The notes: generated by a model not told the origin, from the sequence alone. A DNA stretch of 64,000 nucleotides from Streptomyces sp. Tue6028 (GCF_002300165.1 NZ_MLCE01000007.1:12007-76006), one strand, 5' to 3'. Positions 1 through 8,781 are shown, counted from the stretch's first letter. Made by a program: numbers and translations.

Positions 1-882
1 CCGCATGACGCCGCAAAGCACTGAACATCCTCGCCAGATTGCCCAAGCGCAGGGCAGTGTCAGGGTGGTCCTGACCGAGCGCGGCCTCGCTGACGGCCAA
101 CGCCCGCTCCGCCAAAGGCAACGCCTCCGCATGACGCCCCAAAGCACTGAACGTCGCGGCGAGATTGCCCAGGCGAATGGCGGTATCAGGGTGCTCCGGA
201 CCGAGCGCGGCCTCGGTAACGGCCAATGCCCGCACCTCCAGCGGCAACGCCTCCGCATGACGCCCCAGATCGCTGAACGTTGTGGCGAGATTGCCCAGCC
301 GCAGGGCGGTATCAGGGTGCTCCGGACCGAGCGCGGCCTCGGTAACGGCCAACGCCCGCACCGCCAACGGCAACGCCTCCGCATGACGCCCCAGAGCACT
401 GAACGTCCTCGCCAGATTGCCCAAGCGCAGGGCGGTATCAGGGTGCTCCGGACCGAGCGCGGCCTCGCTGACGGCCAACGCCCGCTCCGCCAAAGGCAAC
501 GCCTCCGCATGACGCCCCAGAGCACTGAACGTCGCGGCGAGATTGCCCAGGCAAACGGCGGTGTCGGGGTGATCCGGGCCGAACGCAGCCTCGGTGACCG
601 CCAGCGCCCGCTCCTCCAGCGACAAGGCCTCCGCATGACGCCCCAGATCGCTGAGCGTCCTAGCGAGATTGCCCAGGCGTAGGGCAGTGGTGGGGTGGTC
701 GGGACCGAGCGCGGCCTCGGTGACGGCCAACGCCCGCTCCTCCAGCGGCAACGCCTCCGCGTGACGCCCCAGATCGCTGAACGTTGCGGCGAGATTGCCC
801 AGACGCAGGGCGGTCTCGGGCTGATCCGGGCCGAACACGGCCTCGGTGACCGCCAGCGCCCGCACCTCCAATGGCAGCGCTT
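1..882 (-). repeat. Seven 126-bp tandem repeats encoding TPR units
   Basis: The anchor ccgcatgacgcc (last copy gtgacgcc) recurs at 1, 127, 253, 379, 505, 631 and 757, exactly 126 bp apart. Each unit encodes one 42-residue TPR on the minus strand (LGRHAEALPLEERALAVTEA followed by LGPDHPDTALRLGNLA). Copies differ at only a few bases, and the repeat decays after 882. The array probably continues beyond the window. Confidence 0.93.
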
Positions 883-2293
883 GTGAGGCCTGGCCGCGGG
901 CCCTCAGATAGAACGCGGTCTGACCCAGCAGAGCGGCGAAGGTAGAGAGCTTCGACCCGCCTGGGTGGTGCTTGTCTACGGCTTGCACGTGCGGCAGCAG
1001 CTGTTGCCATTCAGGCCAGGTCTGCACGTCCTCGGGACTACCCGATGGCAACGCGGCATGGAGCCAATTTACGGCGGCTTCGCTCGGGTGAGGCGTCCCG
1101 GCCGGCCGGGACCAGCGGAGCCATCTCCAGATTCCCCTGGGGCGCAACCTCGGAGAGGGCGCGGGAGTGCTGCTGCGCAGCACCGTCTGCACGAGGCGGT
1201 GGACCGTGACGGCCTCATCGTTGAGGGTGATCATGCTGTACGCGGCGAGCACGCCCAGCGCGTGATCCACATCCTGGTCCGCGGACAAGGAACCGCTCAG
1301 TACGCATCTTGGCAGCGCATCGGGCGCGCAGTAGGCCAGGACTCGCAGCAGCTCCACTGCATGGGGATCGGTCGTGTGCAGGGCGTCGAGGGTGACGCCC
1401 CACAGCCGGGCAATGGTCCGCTGCTGAGGATCTCCCGGGGCCGTGGTCGCCAGCACATCCGCGGGGTCGGCACGCAGTCGGGCGAGGTAACTGGCAGCGC
1501 TGCTGCGAGTCTGCGCCAGGTAAGCGCCGGCCTGCTGCAAAGCCAGGGGCAGATGACCGAGCTCCTCGGCCAACTCGGCCAGCCCCGCAACATCGCCGTC
1601 GGCCTGGTGCCCCGTGATCTCCTGCAACACCTTCACCGAAGCTTCAGGAGTGAGGGTATCCAGGCGAAGCGGGGTGCCGAGGTCGCGCCAGGGCAGGTCA
1701 CGCCGCGTAGTAACCAGGGTCTGACCGGTACTCAACCGGCCTAGGTGGGACTGAAGGTCGGCAGGTTCCTCGGCGTTGTCGAACACCAACAGCCATCCCG
1801 TGCGGCCCTGCAGCCAGGCGGCGGCCCAGTCGGCGCCCTCGTCCAACGGCAGCGCCGCGTGCACCGGATTGACAGCTGCGGCCAGGGAAGCCAGCCCGGC
1901 CGAAATGGTGGCGGTCGATGACGCGTCGATCCACCAAACCGGCCCGTGACCGGCCGCCAAGCAGGCGTGGGCATGGTGCAGGACCAGAGTGCTCTTACCC
2001 ACTCCCCCCATGCCCCGCACGGTCTGAGTGACGATGCCCGTCCCCGCCGACGGAAGCTTCAGCAAAGCCTTGAGCGCACTGTCACGGCCTTCGAAGACAC
2101 GGCTGTCCAATGCGGGCAGGTTATTCAGCTGGGCTATCGCCTCGTTCGGGACCGCCGGCTGCAAGGCTCCCGGAGACACGACCAAGGTCCGCTGCTCGAT
2201 CCGCGCCTGGTCCCCGGTGGAAATGACGCCGGAACTGCTGGCCGCCGAAACGGAACGGTCACCGGATGCGGGTGGAACCGGTGTCTCGGTCAT
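1..2293 (-). CDS. NB-ARC/TPR STAND ATPase, C-terminus outside window
   Basis: The frame is open to the window edge, so only the first 764 codons are visible. The ATG overlaps the stop of the upstream gene (ATGA). Order seen: a short N-terminal motif (residues 9-34, ASGDRSV then SGVISTGD); a P-loop ATPase of NB-ARC type with Walker A GMGGVGKST (Lys100), Walker B LLVFDN (168-173) and the LPLAL motif (248-252); a linker; and from about residue 470 a series of 42-residue tetratricopeptide repeats. Proteins of this build are known signal-sensing switches that oligomerise on activation, with the repeats usually acting as sensor. The ligand is unknown. Codons such as TTG, ACT and GTT are commoner than in genes further right, which suggests acquired DNA. 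The class is secure; the role is inferred. Confidence 0.88.
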   Translation of the reverse strand, partial: MTETPVPPASGDRSVSAASSSGVISTGDQARIEQRTLVVSPGALQPAVPNEAIAQLNNLPALDSRVFEGRDSALKALLKLPSAGTGIVTQTVRGMGGVGKSTLVLHHAHACLAAGHGPVWWIDASSTATISAGLASLAAAVNPVHAALPLDEGADWAAAWLQGRTGWLLVFDNAEEPADLQSHLGRLSTGQTLVTTRRDLPWRDLGTPLRLDTLTPEASVKVLQEITGHQADGDVAGLAELAEELGHLPLALQQAGAYLAQTRSSAASYLARLRADPADVLATTAPGDPQQRTIARLWGVTLDALHTTDPHAVELLRVLAYCAPDALPRCVLSGSLSADQDVDHALGVLAAYSMITLNDEAVTVHRLVQTVLRSSTPAPSPRLRPRGIWRWLRWSRPAGTPHPSEAAVNWLHAALPSGSPEDVQTWPEWQQLLPHVQAVDKHHPGGSKLSTFAALLGQTAFYLRARGQASQALPLEVRALAVTEAVFGPDQPETALRLGNLAATFSDLGRHAEALPLEERALAVTEAALGPDHPTTALRLGNLARTLSDLGRHAEALSLEERALAVTEAAFGPDHPDTAVCLGNLAATFSALGRHAEALPLAERALAVSEAALGPEHPDTALRLGNLARTFSALGRHAEALPLAVRALAVTEAALGPEHPDTALRLGNLATTFSDLGRHAEALPLEVRALAVTEAALGPEHPDTAIRLGNLAATFSALGRHAEALPLAERALAVSEAALGQDHPDTALRLGNLARMFSALRRHA

Positions 2294-2592
2294 CGCTGAA
2301 CAGTGCCGTTGTCCCCCGTGATGATCACCCCGGAATTGTCCTGAGTGGCAACCGACCGTTCACCCGACGCAGTCGACCTTCCGGGCGTCGCGGCAGCCGA
2401 CGGGGTCGAGGAACCGATCAGGGACGAAGCCCAGGCACCCAACACACCTGCAATCACCGCGCCGGCACCCGCCCCCGTCCCGATCCGCGTCGACTGATCC
2501 CACGGCAACAACAGATCACCCAGCAACACACACAGCCCGAACACCACCAACGAACCAGCAACCACCAGCAACCAACGCCCCGTCCGACCCAT
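2290..2592 (-). CDS. Small two-helix membrane protein paired with the NB-ARC gene
   Basis: This is a protein of 100 residues. The ATG at 2592 is chosen because GAGGGG lies about 7 nt upstream; a GTG at 2607 has no such site. Two hydrophobic segments (about 7-30 and 38-60) are followed by a Ser/Thr/Ala/Pro-rich linker and a C-terminal motif (75-97: ASGERSV then SGVIITGD). The same motif sits at the N-terminus of the downstream NB-ARC protein (ASGDRSV then SGVISTGD), and the two genes overlap by 4 nt. I do not recognise a named family. By context it could be the membrane-bound partner or effector of the ATPase, recruited through the shared motif. Confidence 0.75.
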   Translation of the reverse strand: MGRTGRWLLVVAGSLVVFGLCVLLGDLLLPWDQSTRIGTGAGAGAVIAGVLGAWASSLIGSSTPSAAATPGRSTASGERSVATQDNSGVIITGDNGTVQR

Positions 2593-2707
2593 CTGACGCC
2601 CCCTCACGCACCATCAGCGAACGAACCATGCTTCCACGACGACAGGCACGACCCACACGGTTCCAGCAAACCAGCGCCAGAGCACACACTCAGCACTCCG
2701 GCAACCA

Positions 2708-3559
2708 TCAGCCCTCCTCCGCAAGGCCGCGGGAAGCTCCATCCCAAGCTGCTCGCAGCGCCGCGCTGAGCACGCCGGGTGCCTCGGCGAGCGAGGGGCC
2801 GTACCAGGTCAGCATGCGGCCGTCGACCAGCGCGCAGGGCAGGCCCTCGAAGGCCTCGGGTCCGTCGTCCGCGGTGAAGCGGTACGGCTCGTCGGGCAGG
2901 ACGACGAGATCCGCCGCCGCGGCCCTGAGGTCGGGGAGCGGCACGCGGGGGTAGCGGTCCGCGTGGCCGGCGTACGCGTTGTCCACACCCAGGCGTGCCA
3001 GGACGTCGCCGGCGAAGGTGTCCCGGCCGAGGACCATCCAGGGCCGCCGCCAGACCGGCACGATCGCGGTCGTGCGGCGGGCCGGTTGCGGCAGCTCCGT
3101 CCAGGCCGCCTCGGCCTCGTCGAGCCAGCGCGGACGTGTTCCGGGGCGGCAGGCGTCCAGCACGCGGGCCAGTTCGCGGAACGCTCCCGGCACGTCGCGC
3201 ACCTCGGTGACCAGTACCTCGATCCCGGCCTCGCGCAGGGCGGTCAGATCGGGTTCCCGGTTCTCCTCCTCGTTGGCGACCACCAGGTCGGGGGCGAGCC
3301 GCACGATCCGGCCGACGTCCGGGTTCTTCGTGCCGCCGACGCGCACGACGTCGAGGTCCGCGGGACGGCTGCACCAGTCGGTCGCGCCGACCAGGGCGCC
3401 GGGCACGGAGAGGGCCACGGCCTCGGTGAGCGAGGGCACGAGCGACACGACACGCGGCGGGGTGCGGCCGGGCGACGGAACGGCGGACCGTTCGTCGGCA
3501 GGCGTGGACGCCGGTGGGCGGGCGGACGTGCGGACGGTGTCATCGGAGGGGCCGGACAT
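2708..3559 (-). CDS. Helical-backbone metal receptor (TroA/BtuF-like)
   Basis: A protein of 283 residues. After about 33 disordered residues comes RVVSLVPSLTEAV, the usual opening of cobalamin/metal-binding proteins of the BtuF/TroA superfamily. It is followed by VGGTKNPDVGRIVRLAPDLV and a second lobe ending near LTWYGPSLAEAP. No signal peptide or lipobox is visible, so unlike true periplasmic receptors it should be cytoplasmic or use another export route. No permease or ATPase gene is adjacent. It starts 54 bp after the XRE-cupin gene on the same strand and may be co-transcribed with it. The ligand (cobalamin, heme or metal) cannot be told from sequence. The ATG lacks a strong ribosome-binding site. 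Confidence 0.75.
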   Translation of the reverse strand: MSGPSDDTVRTSARPPASTPADERSAVPSPGRTPPRVVSLVPSLTEAVALSVPGALVGATDWCSRPADLDVVRVGGTKNPDVGRIVRLAPDLVVANEEENREPDLTALREAGIEVLVTEVRDVPGAFRELARVLDACRPGTRPRWLDEAEAAWTELPQPARRTTAIVPVWRRPWMVLGRDTFAGDVLARLGVDNAYAGHADRYPRVPLPDLRAAAADLVVLPDEPYRFTADDGPEAFEGLPCALVDGRMLTWYGPSLAEAPGVLSAALRAAWDGASRGLAEEG

Positions 3560-3613
3560 GGCGTCAGTATCGCAGCGGGCCGCGGCACGTGCGGCGGCCG
3601 CCGCCCGGCGGGG

Positions 3614-4195
3614 TCAGCGCTTGCCGGAGCTGCGCCGGTCCTCGACCGCGTCGATGTGGTCGGCGACCTCGACGACGACGACCCGGGTGTCCGGCACCGT
3701 CGCCCGCCAGCGGTGGCGCACCCCGCCCGTCAGGTACAGCGTGTCGCCGCGTCCGAGGCGATGGGCGCGCCCTTCCGCCTCGACCTCCACGGCGCCGTCG
3801 GCGACGAACATCAACTTGTCGTTGCGGTGCTGGAGTTCGCGTCCCTCGTCGTGGTCACCCGTGAACTCCGTGGCGTGCATCTGGTGGTGACCGCGCACCA
3901 GGGGGCGCACCTGGGCCTCGGGGGTGAACTCCGCGCCCACGTCGGCGCGCACGACGTCGACGCTGCACGCCGGGTCGGCCGCGGCGAGCAACTCCACGGC
4001 GGTGGTGCCGAGCGCGTCGGCGACCCGCTCCAGGGAACTCCTGCTCGGCCGGGCCCGTTCGTTCTCGACCTGGCTGAGGAAGGGGACCGACAGGCCGCTG
4101 CGCTCGGCCACGACGGCGAGAGTGAGCCGCAGTGCCCGGCGTCGCCGCCGGACGGCCGCGCCCACCCGAAGGGGCTGATCTTTGTGGTCGCCCAT
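3614..4195 (-). CDS. XRE-family regulator with C-terminal cupin domain
   Basis: A protein of 193 residues, starting at the ATG preceded by a GGAGGGAG purine tract rather than at the in-frame codon 69 nt upstream. The N-terminal helix-turn-helix contains LTLAVVAERSGLSVPFLSQ and the family-typical ENERARPS stretch. The C-terminal half is a cupin barrel (DTLYLTGGVRHRWRA near its end). Regulators of this layout usually bind a small ligand in the cupin and repress neighbouring catabolic or uptake genes. The metal-receptor gene follows directly. Inverted repeats upstream (see 4280-4341) are candidate operators. Confidence 0.85.
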   Translation of the reverse strand: MGDHKDQPLRVGAAVRRRRRALRLTLAVVAERSGLSVPFLSQVENERARPSRSSLERVADALGTTAVELLAAADPACSVDVVRADVGAEFTPEAQVRPLVRGHHQMHATEFTGDHDEGRELQHRNDKLMFVADGAVEVEAEGRAHRLGRGDTLYLTGGVRHRWRATVPDTRVVVVEVADHIDAVEDRRSSGKR

Positions 4196-4279
4196 CGCTC
4201 CGGCTCCCTCCCTTGCGTCGTCGGTCCGATACGGATGCCGCGGTCCGCCGGTTCGACGGGCCACTACTTCTGATGAGTT

Positions 4280-4341
4280 GTTTGCACCCTACGCATGTTC
4301 GGCAAACCGTTTCATGCACCCGTCACATCGCTGTCACATCG
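4280..4341. promoter_or_regulatory. Candidate operator region upstream of the XRE-cupin gene
   Basis: GTTTGC (4280-4285) is repeated inverted as GCAAAC (4302-4307), and GCATG (4293-4297) as CATGC (4313-4317). A direct repeat GTCACATCG follows at 4322 and 4333, spaced 11 bp. The stretch is A/T-richer than its surroundings and lies 85-145 bp upstream of the regulator start. Autoregulation is inferred. Confidence 0.35.
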
Positions 4342-5081
4342 ATGCAGGGCCAGGGTTACAGTTCGCGCCATCGGACGAGTTGCCCGGACTCGTCCGGCAC
4401 GCACCCGTCGGGCGGGACGAAATGGCTGGCCGGCGGGGCCGGATGGCACGGCGGGGCGCGCGGCGGGTCTGTCGCGGGTCCGGCGGGACCGGACCGGCGC
4501 CGCGAGGGCGACGGGTTCTCCGACAGGTCCGCCCGGCCGCGGGATCGTAGGCACGGGTGCGAGGGGTTCCGCAACGCTCGCCGCACGGGCCGCATCGACC
4601 AACTCCGCCTCCGTACACCCTGCTTCGGGGCGTCGGGCGACGTCCGGAGCGCCGACGCCCCTCGGGGGCCGAGGACCGGCCGGGAGGGCGAACGGACGCC
4701 CGGGCGGCGTCTCATGAAGTCCCCTCGCACGCAGGCGAGTTGACGTCCCGTCGGGTGGGCCGGTGCGGCCGGGTCCGAGGGGGCCGCACCGGCGATGCGG
4801 TTGTCCGGATCTTTCTCGTACGCCAGTACGTCGCCGTCGCCGCCGTCGGGCGCGAGTACGGGCCCGCCTCCGAGCCGGGGCCGGAGGCGGAGGCGGAGTC
4901 GGAGTCGGAGGCGGAGTCGGAGTCGGAGGCGGAGGCGGAGGCGGCCCGTTCATTCGGCGCCCCTCGCGCGCGTCCGCCGGCGGCGCGGGACCGGGAACGA
5001 GGACGGGGTGGCCTTCGGCACGGGACCCGTGCGACGAAGACCACCCCTGGGTGGATCACATCCGGTGGACGACCGGTGGAA
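4342..5081. other. Gene-poor intergenic region
   Basis: No supported gene is seen. Open frames here are low-complexity (Pro/Thr runs, Ser-Ala-Ser-Asp runs, Arg runs), lack ribosome-binding sites and match no family I recognise. The region lies downstream of the betaine transporter gene and contains the hexamer repeat listed separately. Confidence 0.6.
4883..4942. repeat. Ten tandem hexamers GGAGGC/GGAGTC
   Basis: Sixty bases consist of exactly ten GGAG(G/T)C units in the order GC GC TC TC GC TC TC GC GC GC (last two bases). It is a non-coding simple repeat about 140 bp downstream of the betaine permease gene. Confidence 0.9.
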
Positions 5082-7691
5082 CTACTGCGGTGTCATCCGC
5101 CCCACCATGTCCGGGTGCTCCTTGAGCCACGCGGCGACGGCGTCCTCCTCGTGCCCCTGTCCGCGCTGCTTGATCTCGCTCTCCAGGCTGCCGAGTTCGT
5201 CCTCGGTCATCCGGAAGTTCTTGATCCACTCGGTGAGCTGCGGGTACTGGTCCGGGAACTTCTCACTGGAGATCGTCCGGATCGTGTTGCCCTCTCCGAA
5301 CAGCTTCTTGTCGTCCGCGAGCTTGGTGAGCTTGTACTCGCTGTAGGCCCAGTGCGGCGACCACAGGACGACGGCGACGGGCTCCTTCTTGGCGTACGCG
5401 CGCTTCAGCTCGGCCAGCATCGCGGGCGTGGAGCCGTCGACGACCTTGTACTCCTTGTCGAGGCCGTACCCCGGAAGCACCTTCTTCTTGAGGAGATTCA
5501 TCTCGCCGGTGCCCGGCTCGATGCCGATGATCTTCCCGCCGAAGGTGCCGGACTTCCCCTTGAGGTCGGCGAGGGACTTGACGTCCTTCACGTACGACGG
5601 CACCGCGATCTCCAGCGAGGTCGGCCGGTACCAGGTGCCGAGGTCCTTGAGGTCGTCCTTGTGCTGGTCCCAGTAGTTGGCCTGGGCGTACGGCAGCCAC
5701 GCGTCGAAGTTGAGGTCGATGTCGCCGGAGGCCAGGCCCGTGTAGACGGGACCGACGTCCATCTGCTTGAGGTTCAGCGTGTAGCCGCGACGGGCCAGCA
5801 CGTTCTTCCACAGGTAGGTGACGGCGACGTCCTCGTCCCAGGGGAACCAGGCGACGTCCAGCGGGCGCTTCGCCTCGGCCGGGGCGGCCGCGCGCTTGAC
5901 CGGCGCCAGCTTGTCGACGACACCCGGGTTCTTCTTCAGCCAGGCGCGCACGGCGTCCTGCTGCTTGCCCTTGCCCGCCTTGTTGATCTCCGCTTCCAGA
6001 CTCGTGAGCTGCTGCTCGCTCATCCTGAAGTTCTTGAGCCACTGGCCGACGACCGGGTTGTCCTGGGCGAAGCCCTTGCGGGAGAGGGTGTGCACCCCGT
6101 CGCCCTTGCCCCAGGCACCCTTCGGGTCCTTGAGCTTCTTCAGCTTGTAGTCGCTGTAGGCCCAGTGCGGCGACCAGAGGGTGACCACGATGGGCTCCTG
6201 CTTGGCGTACGCGCGCTTCAGCTCGGCCAGCATCGCGGGCGTCGAACTGTCGACGACCTTGTACTCCTTGTCGAGGCCGTACTCCTTGAGCACCTTGCTC
6301 TTGAGCAGGCTCATCATCCCGGCGCTGGACTCGATGCCGGTGATCTTGCCGCCGAACCGGCCGGCCTTGCCCTTGAGGTCCGCCAGGGAGTCGACGTCCT
6401 TCATGTAGGCGGGCACGGTGAGCTCCAGGGAGGTCGGGCCGTACCAGGAACCCAGGTCGTCGAGCCGCTTGCCGTACTTCTTCCAGTACTGCTCGTGCGT
6501 GGTCGGCAGCCAGGAGTCCGTCTCGAAGTCGATGTCGCCCTGGGCGAGGGAGGTGTAGAGCGGGCCCGCGTCGAACTGCTTGGCGTCGACCTGGAATCCG
6601 CGCTGTTCGAGGACCTCCTTCCACAGGAAGGTGGAGGCGACGCCCTCGTCCCACGGGATGTAGCCGATGGTGACCTTCTTGCCCTGTCCGACGTTCTTGC
6701 CGTCGGCCGCGGTGGACTCGCTCGCCCCGCCGCCGAAGACGCTCATGCCGCCCGCGACGAGTGCGAGCACGACGACGCCGACCACGGCCACCGCGGGCCG
6801 GGGACGGTAGGACCAGATCTTCAGGCCCTGCGCGGCACGGAGCTTGGCGGCGGCTCGGCGGCCCAGCGGCGAGACCTGGCTGCCGAGCGAACTGGTCATG
6901 CGGTCGAGGTAGATCGCCAGGATCACGATGGCGACACCGGCCTCGGAGCCGAGGCCGACGTTCAGCTGGCCGATGGCCTCGTTCACGTCGCCGCCGAGGC
7001 CGCCGGTGCCGACCATGCCCGCGATGGCGGCCATGGACAGGCCCAGCATGATGACCTGGTTGACGCCCGCCATGACGGTGGGCAGCGCGAGGGGCAGCTG
7101 GATGCGCAGCAGCGTGCTGCGCGGTGTGGTGCCGAACGCGTCGGCGGCCTCGACGAGTTCCTTGTCGACCTGGCGGATGCCCAGCTCGGTCATGCGGACG
7201 CCGGGGGCCAGCGCGAAGATCAGTGTGGCCACGATGCCGGCGGGGCCGCCGGTGCCGAAGAACAGGATCGCTGGGATGAGGTAGATCATCGCGGGCAGCG
7301 TCTGCATGAAGTCGAGCACCGGCCGGACCAGGCCGCTGACCCGGTCGGAGCGCGCCGCCCAGATGCCCACCGGCACGGAGATCACGAGTGCGATGAGCGT
7401 CGACACGAGGACGAGCGACAGGGTCACCATCGCGTCCTCCCACAGGCCGAGGGAGTCGATGAAGGCGAATCCCGCGAAGGCGAGCACACCGGCGGAGGCG
7501 CCGCGCAGCCAGAAGGCGACGACCGCGAAGATGCCGGCGAGGAGGAGCGGCTGAGGCGCCTGGAGGACGGCGTTGATGCCGTCGTAGGCGCCCTCGAAGA
7601 CGACCTTGAAGAAGTCGAAGAGCCACGCCATGTGGTGCAGCAGCCAGTCGACCGCGTCGTTGACCCAGTCGCCGAAGGGAATCCTAGGCAT
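5082..7691 (-). CDS. Glycine betaine/quaternary amine ABC permease fused to two binding domains
   Basis: A protein of 869 residues. Residues 1 to about 300 form a ProW/OpuAB-type permease (six or so membrane segments; the EAADAFG loop that contacts the ATPase). One further membrane segment near 320-335 anchors two tandem OpuAC-type binding domains (about 345-600 and 610-869). Both domains carry the aromatic features expected for trimethylammonium ligands: PWDEGVAS / PWDEDVAV, DSWLPTTHEQYW / DAWLPYAQANYW, and WSPHWAYS in each. The gene overlaps the upstream ATPase gene by 8 nt, so the two form one importer, probably osmoprotective. Most homologues have one separate binding protein; a duplicated, membrane-tethered one is less usual. 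Confidence 0.93.
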   Translation of the reverse strand: MPRIPFGDWVNDAVDWLLHHMAWLFDFFKVVFEGAYDGINAVLQAPQPLLLAGIFAVVAFWLRGASAGVLAFAGFAFIDSLGLWEDAMVTLSLVLVSTLIALVISVPVGIWAARSDRVSGLVRPVLDFMQTLPAMIYLIPAILFFGTGGPAGIVATLIFALAPGVRMTELGIRQVDKELVEAADAFGTTPRSTLLRIQLPLALPTVMAGVNQVIMLGLSMAAIAGMVGTGGLGGDVNEAIGQLNVGLGSEAGVAIVILAIYLDRMTSSLGSQVSPLGRRAAAKLRAAQGLKIWSYRPRPAVAVVGVVVLALVAGGMSVFGGGASESTAADGKNVGQGKKVTIGYIPWDEGVASTFLWKEVLEQRGFQVDAKQFDAGPLYTSLAQGDIDFETDSWLPTTHEQYWKKYGKRLDDLGSWYGPTSLELTVPAYMKDVDSLADLKGKAGRFGGKITGIESSAGMMSLLKSKVLKEYGLDKEYKVVDSSTPAMLAELKRAYAKQEPIVVTLWSPHWAYSDYKLKKLKDPKGAWGKGDGVHTLSRKGFAQDNPVVGQWLKNFRMSEQQLTSLEAEINKAGKGKQQDAVRAWLKKNPGVVDKLAPVKRAAAPAEAKRPLDVAWFPWDEDVAVTYLWKNVLARRGYTLNLKQMDVGPVYTGLASGDIDLNFDAWLPYAQANYWDQHKDDLKDLGTWYRPTSLEIAVPSYVKDVKSLADLKGKSGTFGGKIIGIEPGTGEMNLLKKKVLPGYGLDKEYKVVDGSTPAMLAELKRAYAKKEPVAVVLWSPHWAYSEYKLTKLADDKKLFGEGNTIRTISSEKFPDQYPQLTEWIKNFRMTEDELGSLESEIKQRGQGHEEDAVAAWLKEHPDMVGRMTPQ

Positions 7692-8781
7692 CGGCCTGCA
7701 CCGCCTTGTTCAGCTTGCCGTCTCCGTCACGCGGGGTGACGCAGGGCTGAGGCGCCCCCTGCTCGTCGCCGAGGAAGCCGACCAGTCGTTGCCGGGGCAC
7801 GACACCGACGAGGTCGCGCTTCTTGTCGACCACGGCCACCGGGTGCGACAGCCTGGCGCTGATGGCGCACAGGTCCACGAAGGAGGTGTCGGGCGTGGCG
7901 GTCTCGCAGGAGCAGTCCGCCTCGTCGCCGCGTACGTCGGTGTCCATGACGGCTCCCGCGGTCAGGACGCGCGAGCGGTCGACGTCCTGGATGAAGGAGG
8001 CGACGTAGTCGTTGGCCGGGCGGACCAGGATGTCCTCGGCGGTGCCGATCTGGACGATACGGCCGTCACGCATGACGGCGATCCGGTCGCCCAGCCGCAT
8101 CGCCTCGTTGAGGTCGTGCGTGATGAACACGATGGTCTTCTTGAGCTTGCGCTGGAGCTCGATCAGCTGGTCCTGCATGTCGCGGCGGATCAGCGGGTCG
8201 AGCGCGCTGAAGGACTCGTCCATCAGCAGCAGGTCGGCGTCGGTGGCGAGCGCGCGGGCGAGGCCCACGCGCTGCTGCATGCCGCCGGACAGTTCGTCGG
8301 GCCAGGACTTCTCCCAGCCCGCGAGGCCCGCGAGTTCGAGTGCCTCGGTGGCCCGCTTCCGGCGTTCGGCGGCCGGTACGCCCTGGACCTCCAGGCCGTA
8401 GGCGGCGTTCTCCAGGACACTGCGGTGCGGGAAGAGAGCGAAGTGCTGGAAGACCATGCTGATCTTCTTCGAACGGACCTGGCGCAGCTCACGGGCGCTG
8501 AGTTCGGTGAGGTCCTGGCCGTCGAAGCGTACGTGTCCCGCGGTGGGCTCCAGCAGTCCGTTCAGCATGCGCAGGAGCGTGGACTTGCCGGATCCGGACA
8601 GGCCCATGACGACGAAGATCTGGCCGGGCTCCACCGTGAAGGATGCGTCGATGACCGCGGCGGTGGTGCCGTCGGCCCGCAGCTCCTCGCGGTCGGTCCC
8701 TTCGCGGAGCCGTTCCACGGCCTCTTTCGGTCGTCTGCCGAACACCTTGTGCAGATGTTCGGCTTCTAGCCTGGATGACAC
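7684..8781 (-). CDS. Glycine betaine/quaternary amine ABC transporter ATP-binding protein
   Basis: A protein of 365 residues, starting at the GTG preceded by GAGAGG; an in-frame codon 45 nt upstream lacks such a site. It has Walker A GLSGSGKST, signature LSGGMQQRV, Walker B LLLMDE and the switch His in FITHDLNEA, with the long insertion between the A-loop and Walker A typical of OpuAA/ProV. The C-terminal third resembles a CBS regulatory module (VAVVDKKRDLVGVV) with a Cys-rich DCSCE insertion. In relatives the CBS domains sense ionic strength. It energises the downstream permease-receptor fusion. Confidence 0.93.
   Translation of the reverse strand: MSSRLEAEHLHKVFGRRPKEAVERLREGTDREELRADGTTAAVIDASFTVEPGQIFVVMGLSGSGKSTLLRMLNGLLEPTAGHVRFDGQDLTELSARELRQVRSKKISMVFQHFALFPHRSVLENAAYGLEVQGVPAAERRKRATEALELAGLAGWEKSWPDELSGGMQQRVGLARALATDADLLLMDESFSALDPLIRRDMQDQLIELQRKLKKTIVFITHDLNEAMRLGDRIAVMRDGRIVQIGTAEDILVRPANDYVASFIQDVDRSRVLTAGAVMDTDVRGDEADCSCETATPDTSFVDLCAISARLSHPVAVVDKKRDLVGVVPRQRLVGFLGDEQGAPQPCVTPRDGDGKLNKAVQADA

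Noticed and set aside
4312..5059. Minus-strand frames with Pro-Thr and Ser-Ala-Asp runs
   Set aside because: They are produced by the hexamer repeat in different frames and have no ribosome-binding site or conserved part.
4557..7739. 1060-codon open frame on the plus strand
   Set aside because: It is antisense to the betaine permease gene; the translation is a GC-driven shadow rich in Gly, Val, Arg and Leu with no domain.
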